Notes under the pieces: generated by a model
What the model saw: only the letters and a program-made list of their open reading frames with translations
Databases searched by the model: none
What the model was told of the DNA's origin: nothing
Assembly (NCBI GenBank): GCA_044507625.1
Contig: JBIQJE010000009.1
Location: 57,613-121,612 of the forward strand
Source of the DNA: Hyphomicrobium_A sp044507625
GTDB lineage: Bacteria; Pseudomonadota; Alphaproteobacteria; Rhizobiales; Hyphomicrobiaceae
DNA: 64,000 nt
Reading direction: 5' to 3'
Position numbers and translations under genes: made by a program
In this document: positions 50,911-59,557 of the stretch, in pieces
How positions within the stretch are numbered: position 1 is the first letter of the stretch
Layout: each line of letters begins with the position of its first letter

Positions 50911-52158
50911 TTAGGTGCCGTCGCGGTGCCCGCGGCGGTGGGAGAGCCACTCCAGTGCGCCGCGGCCCGCCCACGCGCCCGTCGCGAGGCATCCCTGCAG
51001 CAGATAGCCGCCGGTCGGCGCCTCCCAATCCAGCATCTCCCCGGCGACGAACACGCCGGGCCGCTGGCGCAGCATCAAATGCCCATCGACCTCGCTCCAC
51101 TTGATGCCGCCGGCGCTGGAGATCGCCGTCTCTATCGGCGCAGCCGCCGTCAGCCGCAGCGGCACCGCCTTGACCAGCGCCGCAAGCGCGCCGGCGTCGA
51201 GCTGCGCGATGGGCTTCGGCGCGCATTCGTGCAGCAGCGAGATTTCCACCGGCGAAAGTCCCGCCGCCTTGCGCAAGAACGTTGCCAGCGATTGCTTGCC
51301 GCGCGGACGGCCGAGCCGCGTTGCCAGATCACCCACCTCCATGTCGGGACGCAGATCGATACCGAGAAGGGAAAAGCCGTCTGCCGCAATCCCGTCGCGG
51401 AGCGGTGCGGCGAGGGCATAGATCGCCCCGCCTTCGATGCCCCGCGCGGTAATGAGTGCTTCGCCGCGCACGGTTCGCCCTGCGAACGAAAGCGCGATCC
51501 GCTTCAGAGGCTGCCCCTCGCACCGCGCACGAAAGACATCCGACCACGGAACGAAAAATCCGCAGTTGGCCGGTGCGAGCGGAGCGATGCCGACGCCCAC
51601 CTCGCCAAGAGGCCTCACCCAGTCGCCGGCGGAACCGAGCCGCGGCCAGCTCGCGCCGCCGAGGGCGAGCACAACCGCATCCGCGTCCACCGCTTCGCGC
51701 CCCTCCGGCCCGTCGAACAGCAAGCGTTCCCCATCGTCCCAGCCGAGCCAGCGCCGTCGCATCCGAAAGCTGACGCCCGTCCCCTCGAGCCGCTTCAGCC
51801 ACGCGCGCAGCAATGGCGATGCCTTCATCGCACGGGGAAATACCCGTCCGCTCGACCCCACGAAGGTGGGCTGCCCCAGTTCCTCGCACCAGGTGCGCAC
51901 GGCCTCCGGCGTCAGTGCCTCGACCATCGGGCGCAACCGAGCCTCGGAGGCCCCGTACCGGGAAAGGAAACGGGAAAGGTCTTCGCTGTGGGTGAGATTG
52001 AGCCCGCCCCGGCCCGCGAGCAGGAATTTCCGCGCCAGCGACGGCATGCGGTCGTACACGGTGACGGCAACGCCTGCGCCGGCCATCACCTCGGCGGCCA
52101 TCAGCCCAGCCGGGCCGCCGCCGATGACGGCGACGCTGCAAACAGAATTTTCGTTCAC
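50911..52158 (-). CDS. TIGR03862-type flavoprotein (HI0933/BaiN-like)
   Basis: A 415-residue NAD(P)/FAD-dependent oxidoreductase. The Rossmann motif VAVIGGGPAGLMAAEVM is at the N-terminus, followed by the family mark KFLLAGRGGLNLTHSE. At the C-terminus are GGIKWSEVDGHLMLRQRPGVFVAGEMLDWEAPTGGYLLQGCLATG. The physiological substrate of this family is unknown. Divergent from the sensor kinase gene. Confidence 0.93.
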   Translation of the reverse strand: MNENSVCSVAVIGGGPAGLMAAEVMAGAGVAVTVYDRMPSLARKFLLAGRGGLNLTHSEDLSRFLSRYGASEARLRPMVEALTPEAVRTWCEELGQPTFVGSSGRVFPRAMKASPLLRAWLKRLEGTGVSFRMRRRWLGWDDGERLLFDGPEGREAVDADAVVLALGGASWPRLGSAGDWVRPLGEVGVGIAPLAPANCGFFVPWSDVFRARCEGQPLKRIALSFAGRTVRGEALITARGIEGGAIYALAAPLRDGIAADGFSLLGIDLRPDMEVGDLATRLGRPRGKQSLATFLRKAAGLSPVEISLLHECAPKPIAQLDAGALAALVKAVPLRLTAAAPIETAISSAGGIKWSEVDGHLMLRQRPGVFVAGEMLDWEAPTGGYLLQGCLATGAWAGRGALEWLSHRRGHRDGT

Positions 52159-52300
52159 CTTAGACCCGTATTTCCCGTGCCTTGGCGCCCCCGGCCGTGA
52201 TCGGGCGGTGCACCGCGCAACCCTTTGGAGATGGAAGCAGATACCAAACGAACGTCCTCAAGATCCGAACTTCCCGCTCTAGGCGGCGGCAAAACACTGT

Positions 52301-52306
52301 TATAAT
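52301..52306 (+). promoter_or_regulatory. -10 element upstream of the sensor kinase gene
   Basis: A perfect TATAAT 31 bp before the TTG start. The place of a -35 hexamer (52278-52283, TCTAGG) is not consensus, so activator dependence is possible. Confidence 0.5.
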
Positions 52307-52336
52307 GTTTCCACTTCGCTTACCGAGGGTTCCGGT

Positions 52337-53701
52337 TTGTCGCTGCGCAAACGCCTCATCTATTCGATCTGTGCCACCCTGCCGATGAGCCTCGTCGCCG
52401 GGGGCGTATTCACGTATTGGCACGCCACCGCCAAGATCGAAACCGAGATGAACGCGGCCATCGCCGTGGGCAGCCGCATCGCGCGCAACGCGGTCGATGA
52501 CTGGGAGGAGGCCACGGACCCGGCCCGCCGGCTCGCCCTGCTCATTGCCGATTTCGAGGGCGATCGGCACTTGCGCGCCAAGCTCATCGGCCTCGATGGC
52601 AAGATCCAGATCGAATCGAGCGTCGCCCCGTCCGACAACCCGGCACCGGCCTGGTTCGTGCACCTGCTGGAGCCGCCCCCGAAGATCCTCACGGTCGAGC
52701 TTCCGGAGATATTCGACGCCTACGGCACGGTCCAGCTCCAGACCGACCCCCGGAACGAGGTGGGCGAGGTCTGGTCCGACGTGACGCTCACGCTGGCGGT
52801 GCTCGGCATCTTTTGCGCGCTCGCCCTCGCGTTCGTCTACCGCACCATGGCGACGGTCATCCAGCCGATCCAGACGCTCACCGCCGCCATCGCCCGGGTC
52901 GGCGACGGCGACTATCGCGAGCGTGTGCCCGAAAGCGGTCCCAGCGAGCTGGTGCGGCTATCCCATGGCTTCAACCAGATGGTGGAGCGGCTCGCCCAGT
53001 CGGAAGCGCACAACAAGCGCCTGCGCGAGCAGCTCGCGACCGTGCAGGATGAAGAGCGCGCCGATCTTGCGCGCGATCTGCACGATGAGATCGGCCCGCT
53101 CCTGTTCGCCGCCGACGTGGACGCGGTTGCCATCGAGCAGCTTGCGAAGTCCGGTGACTATGGGGAGATCCCGACGCGGGTCGGCACCATCCGCGAGGCG
53201 ATCGGGCGTATGCAACGCCATGTGCGCGATATCCTCAGCCGCCTGCGTTCCGCAATGCTGCTCGACGTCGGCCTGGCGCACGCCATCGACAATCTCGTCG
53301 CCTTCTGGCGTGCGCACCGCTCCGATCTTGAATTCCACGTCAACGTGCCGGAGGAGAGCTTCGGCGAGTTCATCGATGGTGCCATCTACCGGATCGTGCA
53401 GGAAAGCATCAGCAACTCCGTGCGCCACGGACGGCCGACTCTCATCAGCATCGACATTGAGGCGAAATCCGACTTCACGATAGACATCCGCGTCGCCGAC
53501 AACGGCTCCGGCCTCAAGGATACGGGCCGCGCGGGCTATGGCATTGTCGGCATGCAGGAGCGCGTTGCCGCGCTCGGCGGGCGCCTCGAGGTTGCCAATC
53601 GCCACGATGGACCCGGCGTTGCCGTGTCCGCGCATCTTCCCATCCGCGACGCGGTCACCACGGCCCACGCCTACTCAACGCACGAGGCTACGTTACAATG
53701 A
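52337..53701 (+). CDS. sensor histidine kinase, MoxY/UhpB-like
   Basis: 454 residues: a first membrane helix (LIYSICATLPMSLVAGGVF), a periplasmic LapD/MoxY-type sensor domain (PAWFVHLL...GTVQLQTDPRNEVGEVWSD), a second helix at 150-170, HAMP (IQPIQTLTAAIARVGDGDYRERV), then HisKA_3 with phospho-acceptor His249 in ERADLARDLHDEIGP and an HATPase domain (NSVRHGRP, VADNGSGL). The start is TTG at 52337 with GAGGGTT upstream. It overlaps the response regulator by 4 bp. MoxY in Paracoccus controls methanol oxidation; no such target genes are visible here. Confidence 0.92.
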   Translation: MSLRKRLIYSICATLPMSLVAGGVFTYWHATAKIETEMNAAIAVGSRIARNAVDDWEEATDPARRLALLIADFEGDRHLRAKLIGLDGKIQIESSVAPSDNPAPAWFVHLLEPPPKILTVELPEIFDAYGTVQLQTDPRNEVGEVWSDVTLTLAVLGIFCALALAFVYRTMATVIQPIQTLTAAIARVGDGDYRERVPESGPSELVRLSHGFNQMVERLAQSEAHNKRLREQLATVQDEERADLARDLHDEIGPLLFAADVDAVAIEQLAKSGDYGEIPTRVGTIREAIGRMQRHVRDILSRLRSAMLLDVGLAHAIDNLVAFWRAHRSDLEFHVNVPEESFGEFIDGAIYRIVQESISNSVRHGRPTLISIDIEAKSDFTIDIRVADNGSGLKDTGRAGYGIVGMQERVAALGGRLEVANRHDGPGVAVSAHLPIRDAVTTAHAYSTHEATLQ

Positions 53702-54309
53702 AGATATTGCTTGTCGACGATCACATCGTGGTGCGTGAAGGCGTCCGCCGGCTGCTCTCGGGCATGAACGGCGTCGAGCTGCACGAGGCCTCGACGGGTG
53801 AAGAGGCGCTGGCGATGTTCCGCGATATCCGCCCCGAGCTTGTGCTGCTCGACCTCAACCTCACGGGCATTGGCGGGCTGGAGCTATTGCGTCGCCTGCT
53901 GACCGAGGACGAGAAGGTGCGCGTCGTCGTCTTTTCGATGCACGCCGAGCCCATCTATGCGGCCCGCGCGCTGCGGCTCGGCGCCCGCGGCTACGTGAGC
54001 AAGAGCGCTGGCGCCGACGAGCTCGTCACCGCGGTCAAGAAGGTTGCCGAGGGCGGACGCTACGTGGAGCGTGAGATCGCCGGCGAACTCGCTTTCACGC
54101 AGCTTTCGGCCGAAGATCCGCTGCAGCAGCTGACGATGCGCGAGATCGAGATCCTGCGCCTCCTGGGCGAGGGCAACTCCCTGACCGAGATCGCCCAGGC
54201 CATCGGGGTCGCCTACAAGACCGTTGCCAACACCTGCTCGATCATCAAGAGCAAGCTCGGGGTGGAGCGCACCGCGGACCTCATCCGCGTCTCTATGGAA
54301 ATGAAGTAA
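53698..54309 (+). CDS. NarL/LuxR-type response regulator (MoxX-like)
   Basis: 203 residues: a receiver with Asp7/Asp8, phospho-acceptor Asp52 (LLDLN) and Lys102 (SKSAG), and a LuxR helix-turn-helix (LTMREIEILRLLGEGNSLTEIAQAIGVAYKTVANTCSIIKSKL). The recognition helix reads KTVANTCSIIK where many relatives have KTVANHLSxIK. It is coupled to the kinase by overlapping ATGA and is therefore its cognate regulator. Confidence 0.95.
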   Translation: MKILLVDDHIVVREGVRRLLSGMNGVELHEASTGEEALAMFRDIRPELVLLDLNLTGIGGLELLRRLLTEDEKVRVVVFSMHAEPIYAARALRLGARGYVSKSAGADELVTAVKKVAEGGRYVEREIAGELAFTQLSAEDPLQQLTMREIEILRLLGEGNSLTEIAQAIGVAYKTVANTCSIIKSKLGVERTADLIRVSMEMK

Positions 54310-54857
54310 CCCGCGCAGGGGGCGCTGACCGCCGCCGGCTTGGGGAAGTCTGGCGCGAGACTTCGCGCGGGGGCGCGACAACAGGTCTACGCGCCTCGGG
54401 AATTTTCGGAAACCACCGCCAGGAAGGTAGCCCTATCCGCAATGCGCTCAGGGCCGCTACGTTCCAGGCGCCGCGCACTTGCGGAAGGCTGTCGCGGGCT
54501 ACGGCGCGTGGCGCCTTCCGCATTTTTCTTTTGGATGGCACCGCAGGCATTTTGGATGCGGCGCGCGGCTTGCGCAGAAGCCTTGCCGTCGGCGTAGGTT
54601 CCACGCCGAGGCCCGGAATGCTGCACGGCCGGGTGTCGTGCATCCGATCCCAGCGGCGCCGTTTTTTGCGCCGCGTGGCGTGCCCTGTTGGAGAAATACG
54701 CTTTCGCGTCAGGCGCTAATGAACTCGTCCTCGCCATCGGCGTTCTCGCCGTAAGTCCCGCGACTATCAGGGAGCGCCGTTTGGGCGAGCGAAGCCGAAC
54801 CCCTGTCTGACGTCGCCACGCGCGTTAGGCGCGCGCATCGCAGCAAGGGAGCGAACG
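54310..54857. other. 548-bp intergenic region with two hairpins
   Basis: It contains the terminator at 54480-54532 and a GCGGCGC/GCGCCGC hairpin at 54653-54674. Several open frames cross it on both strands, but they are Arg/Ala-rich, lack ribosome sites and look non-coding. Confidence 0.5.
54480..54532 (+). terminator. intrinsic terminator of the two-component operon
   Basis: A 10-bp perfect stem TGCGGAAGGC/GCCTTCCGCA enclosing 23 bases that themselves are GC-rich, followed by TTTTTCTTTT. It lies 171 bp after the response regulator. Confidence 0.75.
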
Positions 54858-54980
54858 ATGCAGCAGAAGCAAATGATAGCGTCGGCGATTGCGCACCATC
54901 AGGCGCCACTACGTCAGCTTGCTTGCCAAATGCTAGTTCGGGGTATTATGCGTTTCCAGATGGGCCAAAATCACCAATAA
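54858..54980 (+). CDS. 40-residue small ORF upstream of the amidotransferase gene
   Basis: ATG with AGGGAG 6 bp upstream; the product begins MQQKQMIASAIAHHQAPLRQ, Gln/Met-rich, no signal peptide. It stops 14 bp before the glutamine amidotransferase start, compatible with a leader peptide or a translationally coupled small protein. Short length makes chance possible. Confidence 0.35.
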   Translation: MQQKQMIASAIAHHQAPLRQLACQMLVRGIMRFQMGQNHQ

Positions 54981-54994
54981 AGCAGCACCCATCG

Positions 54995-55726
54995 ATGCTT
55001 CGCGTCGTCATTTTTGAGCACGCTGAGAATTGCCACGCGGGCACCTTTGCCGGGCATCTGCTGGCGGACGGTTTCGAGCCCCAAGTGGTGCGGCTCTACC
55101 GCGGAGATCCCATTCCGGACCTCGACGGCTTCGACATCCTCATGGCCATGGGCGGCCCCATGGAGGTCTGGCAGGAGAACATTTATCCCTGGTTGCGCGA
55201 GGAGAAGGCGGCCATCCGCGCCTGGGTAGGCGAGCGGGACCGTCCCTATCTCGGCGTTTGCCTGGGCCACCAGCTCCTCGCCGATGCGCTGGGCGGCACT
55301 GTCGGCCCCGCGGAAGTGGGCGAGATGAACCTCCTCGACATCGAGCTGAGCGAGGAAGGCCGCAAGCATCCGCTGTACGATGGCTTCGGCGAAACGAAGC
55401 GCGGCGTCCAGTGGCACCTCACCGAAGTGAAGACGATGCCACAGGGCGCGGTCCGGCTCGCCTCCACCAACCACTGCCCGATCGCCGCCTTTGCCTACGG
55501 CTCCTCCGCGTTCGGCCTTCAGTATCACGTCGAAGCGACGGACCAGTCGGTGCTCGATTGGTCTGTCGGTCCATTGGGGGAAGATGCGTTCAGGCGCCTG
55601 CCGCCATTGGGCGACCGCGGTGTCCTGCGCCGCCGCGTCAGCGAAGCGTTTGCTGAGCTGCTCGGGAATTCGCGGCGGCTCTACGACAACTTCATGCGCA
55701 TCGCCGCCATGCGCTACGCCTGTTGA
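54995..55726 (+). CDS. class I glutamine amidotransferase domain protein
   Basis: 243 residues. The triad is complete: nucleophile Cys in LGVCLGHQLLADALGG, and His-Glu in AFGLQYHVEAT. It resembles GMP-synthase-like stand-alone amidotransferases, whose substrates are mostly unknown. The start ATG 54995 begins the conserved MLRVVIFEHAENCHAGTFA. Its last 13 bp overlap the 3' end of the convergent FAD monooxygenase gene. Confidence 0.88.
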   Translation: MLRVVIFEHAENCHAGTFAGHLLADGFEPQVVRLYRGDPIPDLDGFDILMAMGGPMEVWQENIYPWLREEKAAIRAWVGERDRPYLGVCLGHQLLADALGGTVGPAEVGEMNLLDIELSEEGRKHPLYDGFGETKRGVQWHLTEVKTMPQGAVRLASTNHCPIAAFAYGSSAFGLQYHVEATDQSVLDWSVGPLGEDAFRRLPPLGDRGVLRRRVSEAFAELLGNSRRLYDNFMRIAAMRYAC

Positions 55727-56985
55727 TCGGCATGCCAGCCGTATAGCCAGTCGAATCCCGCCATCAGCCGCTGTGCCGGGATGACGCGCAGCGCCAAGTT
55801 GCGCGCCAGCCCTGCTGCGCCGCGCAAGTGATAGATGGTGCCGTTTCGCTGGGAGGCGGCAACGACGCGGGAGGCGCGCATGCGCCGCCGTCGCTCGTAG
55901 GCCCAGAGCGCGGCGGCGGCATCGCCGGGCCAGACCGCGAGCATATCGGCGATGACCATGGCGTCCTCGAGGGCCATCACGCCGCCCTGCGCGAGGAACG
56001 GCAGCATGGGATGGGCCGCATCGCCGAGAAGCGCCACCGGCCCGCGGGCGAGGCGCGGGGGAACGGGCAGCGTGCGCAAGGACCAGCGCTTCCAGTTCTC
56101 GACGGCGAGCATCAGGGCCTCGAGCTCGGGTGCACGCGAAGGCATCTTGCGGAGCACTGCGGAAGGCTCGACCGGCGTATTCCAATCGCAATCGCTGTCC
56201 GTGTCGTCGAGCACGACGATCATGGCAAGCTCGCGCGCACCGGAGATGGGATAGTGCACCACGTGTGCATCGGGAAACAGCCAGATCGTGACCTCCGGAC
56301 GACGGAAGTCCGCCGGCAGCCCATCGATGGGCACCACGGCACGCGAAGCGCTCTTGCCGTAGAACCGCGGTTGAGGGCTCTCGAACAGTTGCCCCCGTAG
56401 CGATGATCCGATGCCATCGGCGGCAATGAGTGCGCGGCCCACCTTCGCGCGCCCCCGCGCGTCCGCCACCGCGACCCGGTCACGGCCGAGCGCAACCTCG
56501 TCGGCGGCGAAGTCCATGGTGAGAGCGATCAGCGGCTCGGCGCGCGCGGCCTCGACGAGAGCCGCGTGCAGATCCTTGCGGTGAACCACCCAATAGGGCG
56601 CGCCATGGCGATCCGCGATCCAGCGCCCGAGCGGCAGCAGTGCCAGTTGCGCACCCGTATGGCCATCGCGCACGCGCAGCTTTTCCGGCGTGCCGACGTG
56701 CGGTCGCAGCGCATCCTCGACGCCGAGCGCGCGCAGGATGCGGGTGCCGTTGGGTCCGATCTGAATGCCCGCGCCTTCCTCCGCGAAGGCATCGCGGCGC
56801 TCCAGAACGCGCGCGGGGATACCGCGCCGGGCGAGCGCCAGCGCGCTGGCAAGGCCGCCGATGCCGGCGCCGGCGATCAGCACCGGACCGCGGTCGTTCG
56901 GATTGAGGTCAGCGCCAGCGCTTGCGAGCGCCGCCGCGGCGTTCCTGTTGGCCGTCGGATCGAGATCGAGCGTGAGTGCGTCCAT
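55714..56985 (-). CDS. FAD-dependent monooxygenase (salicylate-hydroxylase-like)
   Basis: 423 residues, class A flavoprotein hydroxylase. It carries GxGxxG in VLIAGAGIGGLASALALARRG, the middle DG motif ALIAADGIGSSLR and the FAD-ribityl motif GPVALLGDAAHPMLPFLAQGG. It would hydroxylate an aromatic or similar ring using NAD(P)H and O2; substrate unknown. The ATG at 56985 precedes a 30-residue low-complexity leader. Convergent overlap with the amidotransferase gene. Confidence 0.9.
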   Translation of the reverse strand: MDALTLDLDPTANRNAAAALASAGADLNPNDRGPVLIAGAGIGGLASALALARRGIPARVLERRDAFAEEGAGIQIGPNGTRILRALGVEDALRPHVGTPEKLRVRDGHTGAQLALLPLGRWIADRHGAPYWVVHRKDLHAALVEAARAEPLIALTMDFAADEVALGRDRVAVADARGRAKVGRALIAADGIGSSLRGQLFESPQPRFYGKSASRAVVPIDGLPADFRRPEVTIWLFPDAHVVHYPISGARELAMIVVLDDTDSDCDWNTPVEPSAVLRKMPSRAPELEALMLAVENWKRWSLRTLPVPPRLARGPVALLGDAAHPMLPFLAQGGVMALEDAMVIADMLAVWPGDAAAALWAYERRRRMRASRVVAASQRNGTIYHLRGAAGLARNLALRVIPAQRLMAGFDWLYGWHADQQA

Positions 56986-57035
56986 CGATGCTGTGGACGA
57001 TCTGCGACGTCCACGCCCTGCAAAGTGCGGAGAGG

Positions 57036-57287
57036 CTAGGCAGCGTCCTCGACCGTTACGACGAGGCAACCCGGCGGATCGGATTCGTCTGCCGCCAGGC
57101 GCGGATCGTAGAGATAGAGGGTCGAGCAATAGGGGCAGAGAATCTGACCGTCGTCACCCATGTCGAGATAGACATGAGGATGGTCGAACGGCGGGCGTGC
57201 GCCCATACAGTTCAGCTCGCGCACGCCAACGAAAATTTTCTCCACGCCATCGTCGTTTGCGAGATGGGGAACGGGGCTCGCGGCCAT
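57036..57287 (-). CDS. CHCC-type zinc-finger domain protein
   Basis: 83 residues with the order C-x(8)-H-x(14)-C-x2-C (LNCMGARPPFDHPHVYLDMGDDGQILCPYC), as in the zinc-finger family related to NDUFS6 of complex I. The role in bacteria is unknown. The start at 57287 (CAGGG upstream) matches family length. 50 bp downstream of the monooxygenase start, same strand, so the two may share a transcript. Confidence 0.88.
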   Translation of the reverse strand: MAASPVPHLANDDGVEKIFVGVRELNCMGARPPFDHPHVYLDMGDDGQILCPYCSTLYLYDPRLAADESDPPGCLVVTVEDAA

Positions 57288-57411
57288 CGAATTGCCCTGC
57301 GTTATCTGATCGATAGAGGCCAGACCATAGCCTCGGCGAACGGTAAATGATAGGGGTGCGGGCCGCCCTTCCGATAGCTGCGTCGAAGCGCACCGCGCAA
57401 GGAGCCAACAC

Positions 57412-58164
57412 GTGCAGACTTTCAGCTCCAACGGCATCGAGATCGCCTATCTTGACGAGGGATCGGGCGAGCCCGTGCTGCTGATCCACGGCTTTGCGTC
57501 GAACGTCGCTACGAACTGGGTCGACACCGGCTGGGTCAAGACGCTGACCGATGCCGGCTATCGGGCGATCGCCTATGACAATCGCGGGCACGGGCACAGC
57601 GCCAAACTTTATAGCGTGGAAGAATATGGCGCGCCGATCATGGCGGAGGATGCGCGCCGTCTGCTCGATCACCTTGGCATCGAGCGCGCGCATGTGATGG
57701 GCTATTCCATGGGCGCGCGTATCGCGGCGTTTCTCGCCCTCGCGCATCCCGGCCGCGTGCGCAGTCTCGTGTTCGGCGGGCTCGGCATCAATATGGTGCG
57801 CGGCGTGGCCGGTACCGGGCCGGTGGCGCGCGCGCTCGAGGCGGAGAGCATCGACGACGTGACCAACCCCACCGCGCGCACGTTCCGCGCCTTTGCCGAG
57901 CAGACGCGCAGCGACCTCAAGGCGCTGGCCGCGTGCATCCGCTCCGCCCGTGCGCCCATCACCGCGGAGGCGCTGGGCACGCTGCGCTGTCCGGTGCTCG
58001 TCGTCGTGGGTGACCGGGATGTGATCGGCGGCTCGCCCTCGGAGCTGGCAGCACTGATCCCCGGCGGGAAGGCGGTGCAACTCGCCGACCGCGATCACAT
58101 GAAGGCGGTGGGCGATCGAACGTTCAAGGCCGCGGTATTGGAATTTCTGGTGGGCCAGGAGTAG
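57412..58164 (+). CDS. alpha/beta-fold hydrolase
   Basis: 250 residues. Oxyanion-side HGFAS, nucleophile Ser99 in MGYSMG, acid in VVGDRD (around 201-203) and His229 in DRDHMKAVGD. Substrate unknown. It starts at GTG 57412 with AAGGAG 8 bp upstream. Divergent from the zinc-finger gene. Confidence 0.9.
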   Translation: MQTFSSNGIEIAYLDEGSGEPVLLIHGFASNVATNWVDTGWVKTLTDAGYRAIAYDNRGHGHSAKLYSVEEYGAPIMAEDARRLLDHLGIERAHVMGYSMGARIAAFLALAHPGRVRSLVFGGLGINMVRGVAGTGPVARALEAESIDDVTNPTARTFRAFAEQTRSDLKALAACIRSARAPITAEALGTLRCPVLVVVGDRDVIGGSPSELAALIPGGKAVQLADRDHMKAVGDRTFKAAVLEFLVGQE

Positions 58165-58655
58165 CAGCGGCGCCTGGTCGGGACGATGCCGGCGGCCTCG
58201 ACGCAGTCTGGAAATCGCGGCGGCGCCGGAAAGTGTGATCCGGAAGCTGTATCCCGAAAGCCGTGGCCCGGAAATACGAGACCCCGGCGGTCGGCGCCAC
58301 ATCCCGAAAGACAAACGCGGGGTTGCCAGGGGACGCGGCGCCCGACCAATGCCGGGGCCAAGACGCATACACACCTGGAATGCAGCACATACGCAGTACG
58401 GATTGGCCGCTGCCAGGGGCCTGAGAACGTCAGGCCTCCAAGGTATAACAAGTTAAAGATGGCAGGTCTTCCCACCCGTCGGCCATCGCGGCATCCGATC
58501 TGTGGATAAGTGCGCGCCAGGCGGTTGTCTTGTTCCCGCTTAGCTGATCCGCGCCCCGTTCGAGTCGCAAATACGCCGGATTGCCGTGTCTCTATCACCC
58601 TGGGAAAGATGGCTGATTCATACTCCGTTAGGGTTACCGCGGTTAGCGTTCCGAC
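58165..58655. other. 491-bp intergenic region
   Basis: Between the hydrolase and the extensin-like gene. The last 150 bp are less GC-rich and probably hold the promoter of the latter. I see no gene or repeat. Confidence 0.4.
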
Positions 58656-59327
58656 ATGCCATCTGTCCGTTCCTGCGTAATTTTTGGCATTCTTGTCCCG
58701 TGGCTCTCCGGCTGCGGAGGCAATAGCGGCCAATACTTTGTCACCAAGGATGAGCCGTGGCGCTCCACCGAGGAGCGGGCCTGCCTGGCTTCCGGTGCGG
58801 TGCGCGAAAACCCCTTCATCAAGACGAAACTTTCCCTCGGCGGCCCGAGCGCGTGCGGCGCCGAGCGGCCGTTCGAATTGGCGGCCACTGACGGCGGACG
58901 CGTGAAGCTGCAGCCGGCAGCGCTGCTCCGCTGCCCCATGATCCCCCAGGTCAACCGCTGGGTGCGCGAGGTCATCGAGCCGGCCGCGCTGCGCTACTAC
59001 AAGGTGCCGCTCACCGAGCTGCGCATTGCAGGCTCCTACTCCTGCCGTCCGATGAACAACGCGTTCGGTGCCATGCTCTCCGAGCACGGACACGCCAATG
59101 CGCTCGACGTTTCGGGCTTCGTGCTGGCCGATGGCCGGCGCATATCGGTCAAAAAGGATTGGCGCGGAAACGAGCGCGACCGGGCGTTCCTGCGCACCGT
59201 GCGCGCCGGTGCGTGCGAGCATTTCACGACGGTGCTGAGCCCCGACTACGACGGCAACCACCACGACCATTTCCACGTGGATCTGGCGCGGCGTGGATCC
59301 GACGGGCTGCGCATCGTCTGCAAGTGA
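58656..59327 (+). CDS. extensin-like lipoprotein (peptidase M15-type fold)
   Basis: 223 residues. Lipobox-like VPWLSGC near residue 20. The C-terminal domain has the extensin-like signature: SYSCRPMNNAFGAMLSEHGHANALDVSGFVLADG and HHDHFHVDLARRG. These hold the zinc ligands of a D-Ala-D-Ala peptidase-like fold. A periplasmic role on peptidoglycan is inferred; the catalytic activity has not been shown for most of the family. Confidence 0.88.
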   Translation: MPSVRSCVIFGILVPWLSGCGGNSGQYFVTKDEPWRSTEERACLASGAVRENPFIKTKLSLGGPSACGAERPFELAATDGGRVKLQPAALLRCPMIPQVNRWVREVIEPAALRYYKVPLTELRIAGSYSCRPMNNAFGAMLSEHGHANALDVSGFVLADGRRISVKKDWRGNERDRAFLRTVRAGACEHFTTVLSPDYDGNHHDHFHVDLARRGSDGLRIVCK

Positions 59328-59385
59328 GACGCTAACACCGTCGACGAAGCGCGGTCAGTGAGAACGCGTCATCCCTGCGCGGAAC

Positions 59386-59517
59386 TCACTCCCCGTCGTC
59401 GCAGGCGACGGGAAATTCCATGTCGGGATCGAGACAGACGATTTCCGGCTGCAGGCGGGCGGCGCTGGGCGTCGAGAGCGCAGCCATCGCAACGAGAACG
59501 ATGAGAGCAAGGCGCAT
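59386..59517 (-). CDS. 43-residue exported peptide with one Cys pair
   Basis: A small gene. It begins MRLALIVLVAMAALSTPSAA, a signal peptide, followed by a 23-residue acidic tail ending PVACDDGE with Cys28 and Cys39. GGGGAGA lies 7 bp before the ATG at 59517. Unknown role. Confidence 0.55.
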   Translation of the reverse strand: MRLALIVLVAMAALSTPSAARLQPEIVCLDPDMEFPVACDDGE

Positions 59518-59557
59518 ACGCGGGTCTCCCCGTTGGGAGACACCAGGCTAGCGCGTT

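Noticed and set aside
52337..54309. Assigning the moxYX symbols and a methanol-oxidation role
   Set aside because: Domain similarity alone; no mxa/xox genes nearby, and the same kinase domain occurs in UhpB-like sensors.
54387..54754. Open frames on both strands in the gap after the response regulator
   Set aside because: No ribosome sites, biased composition, and a strong terminator hairpin inside the region.
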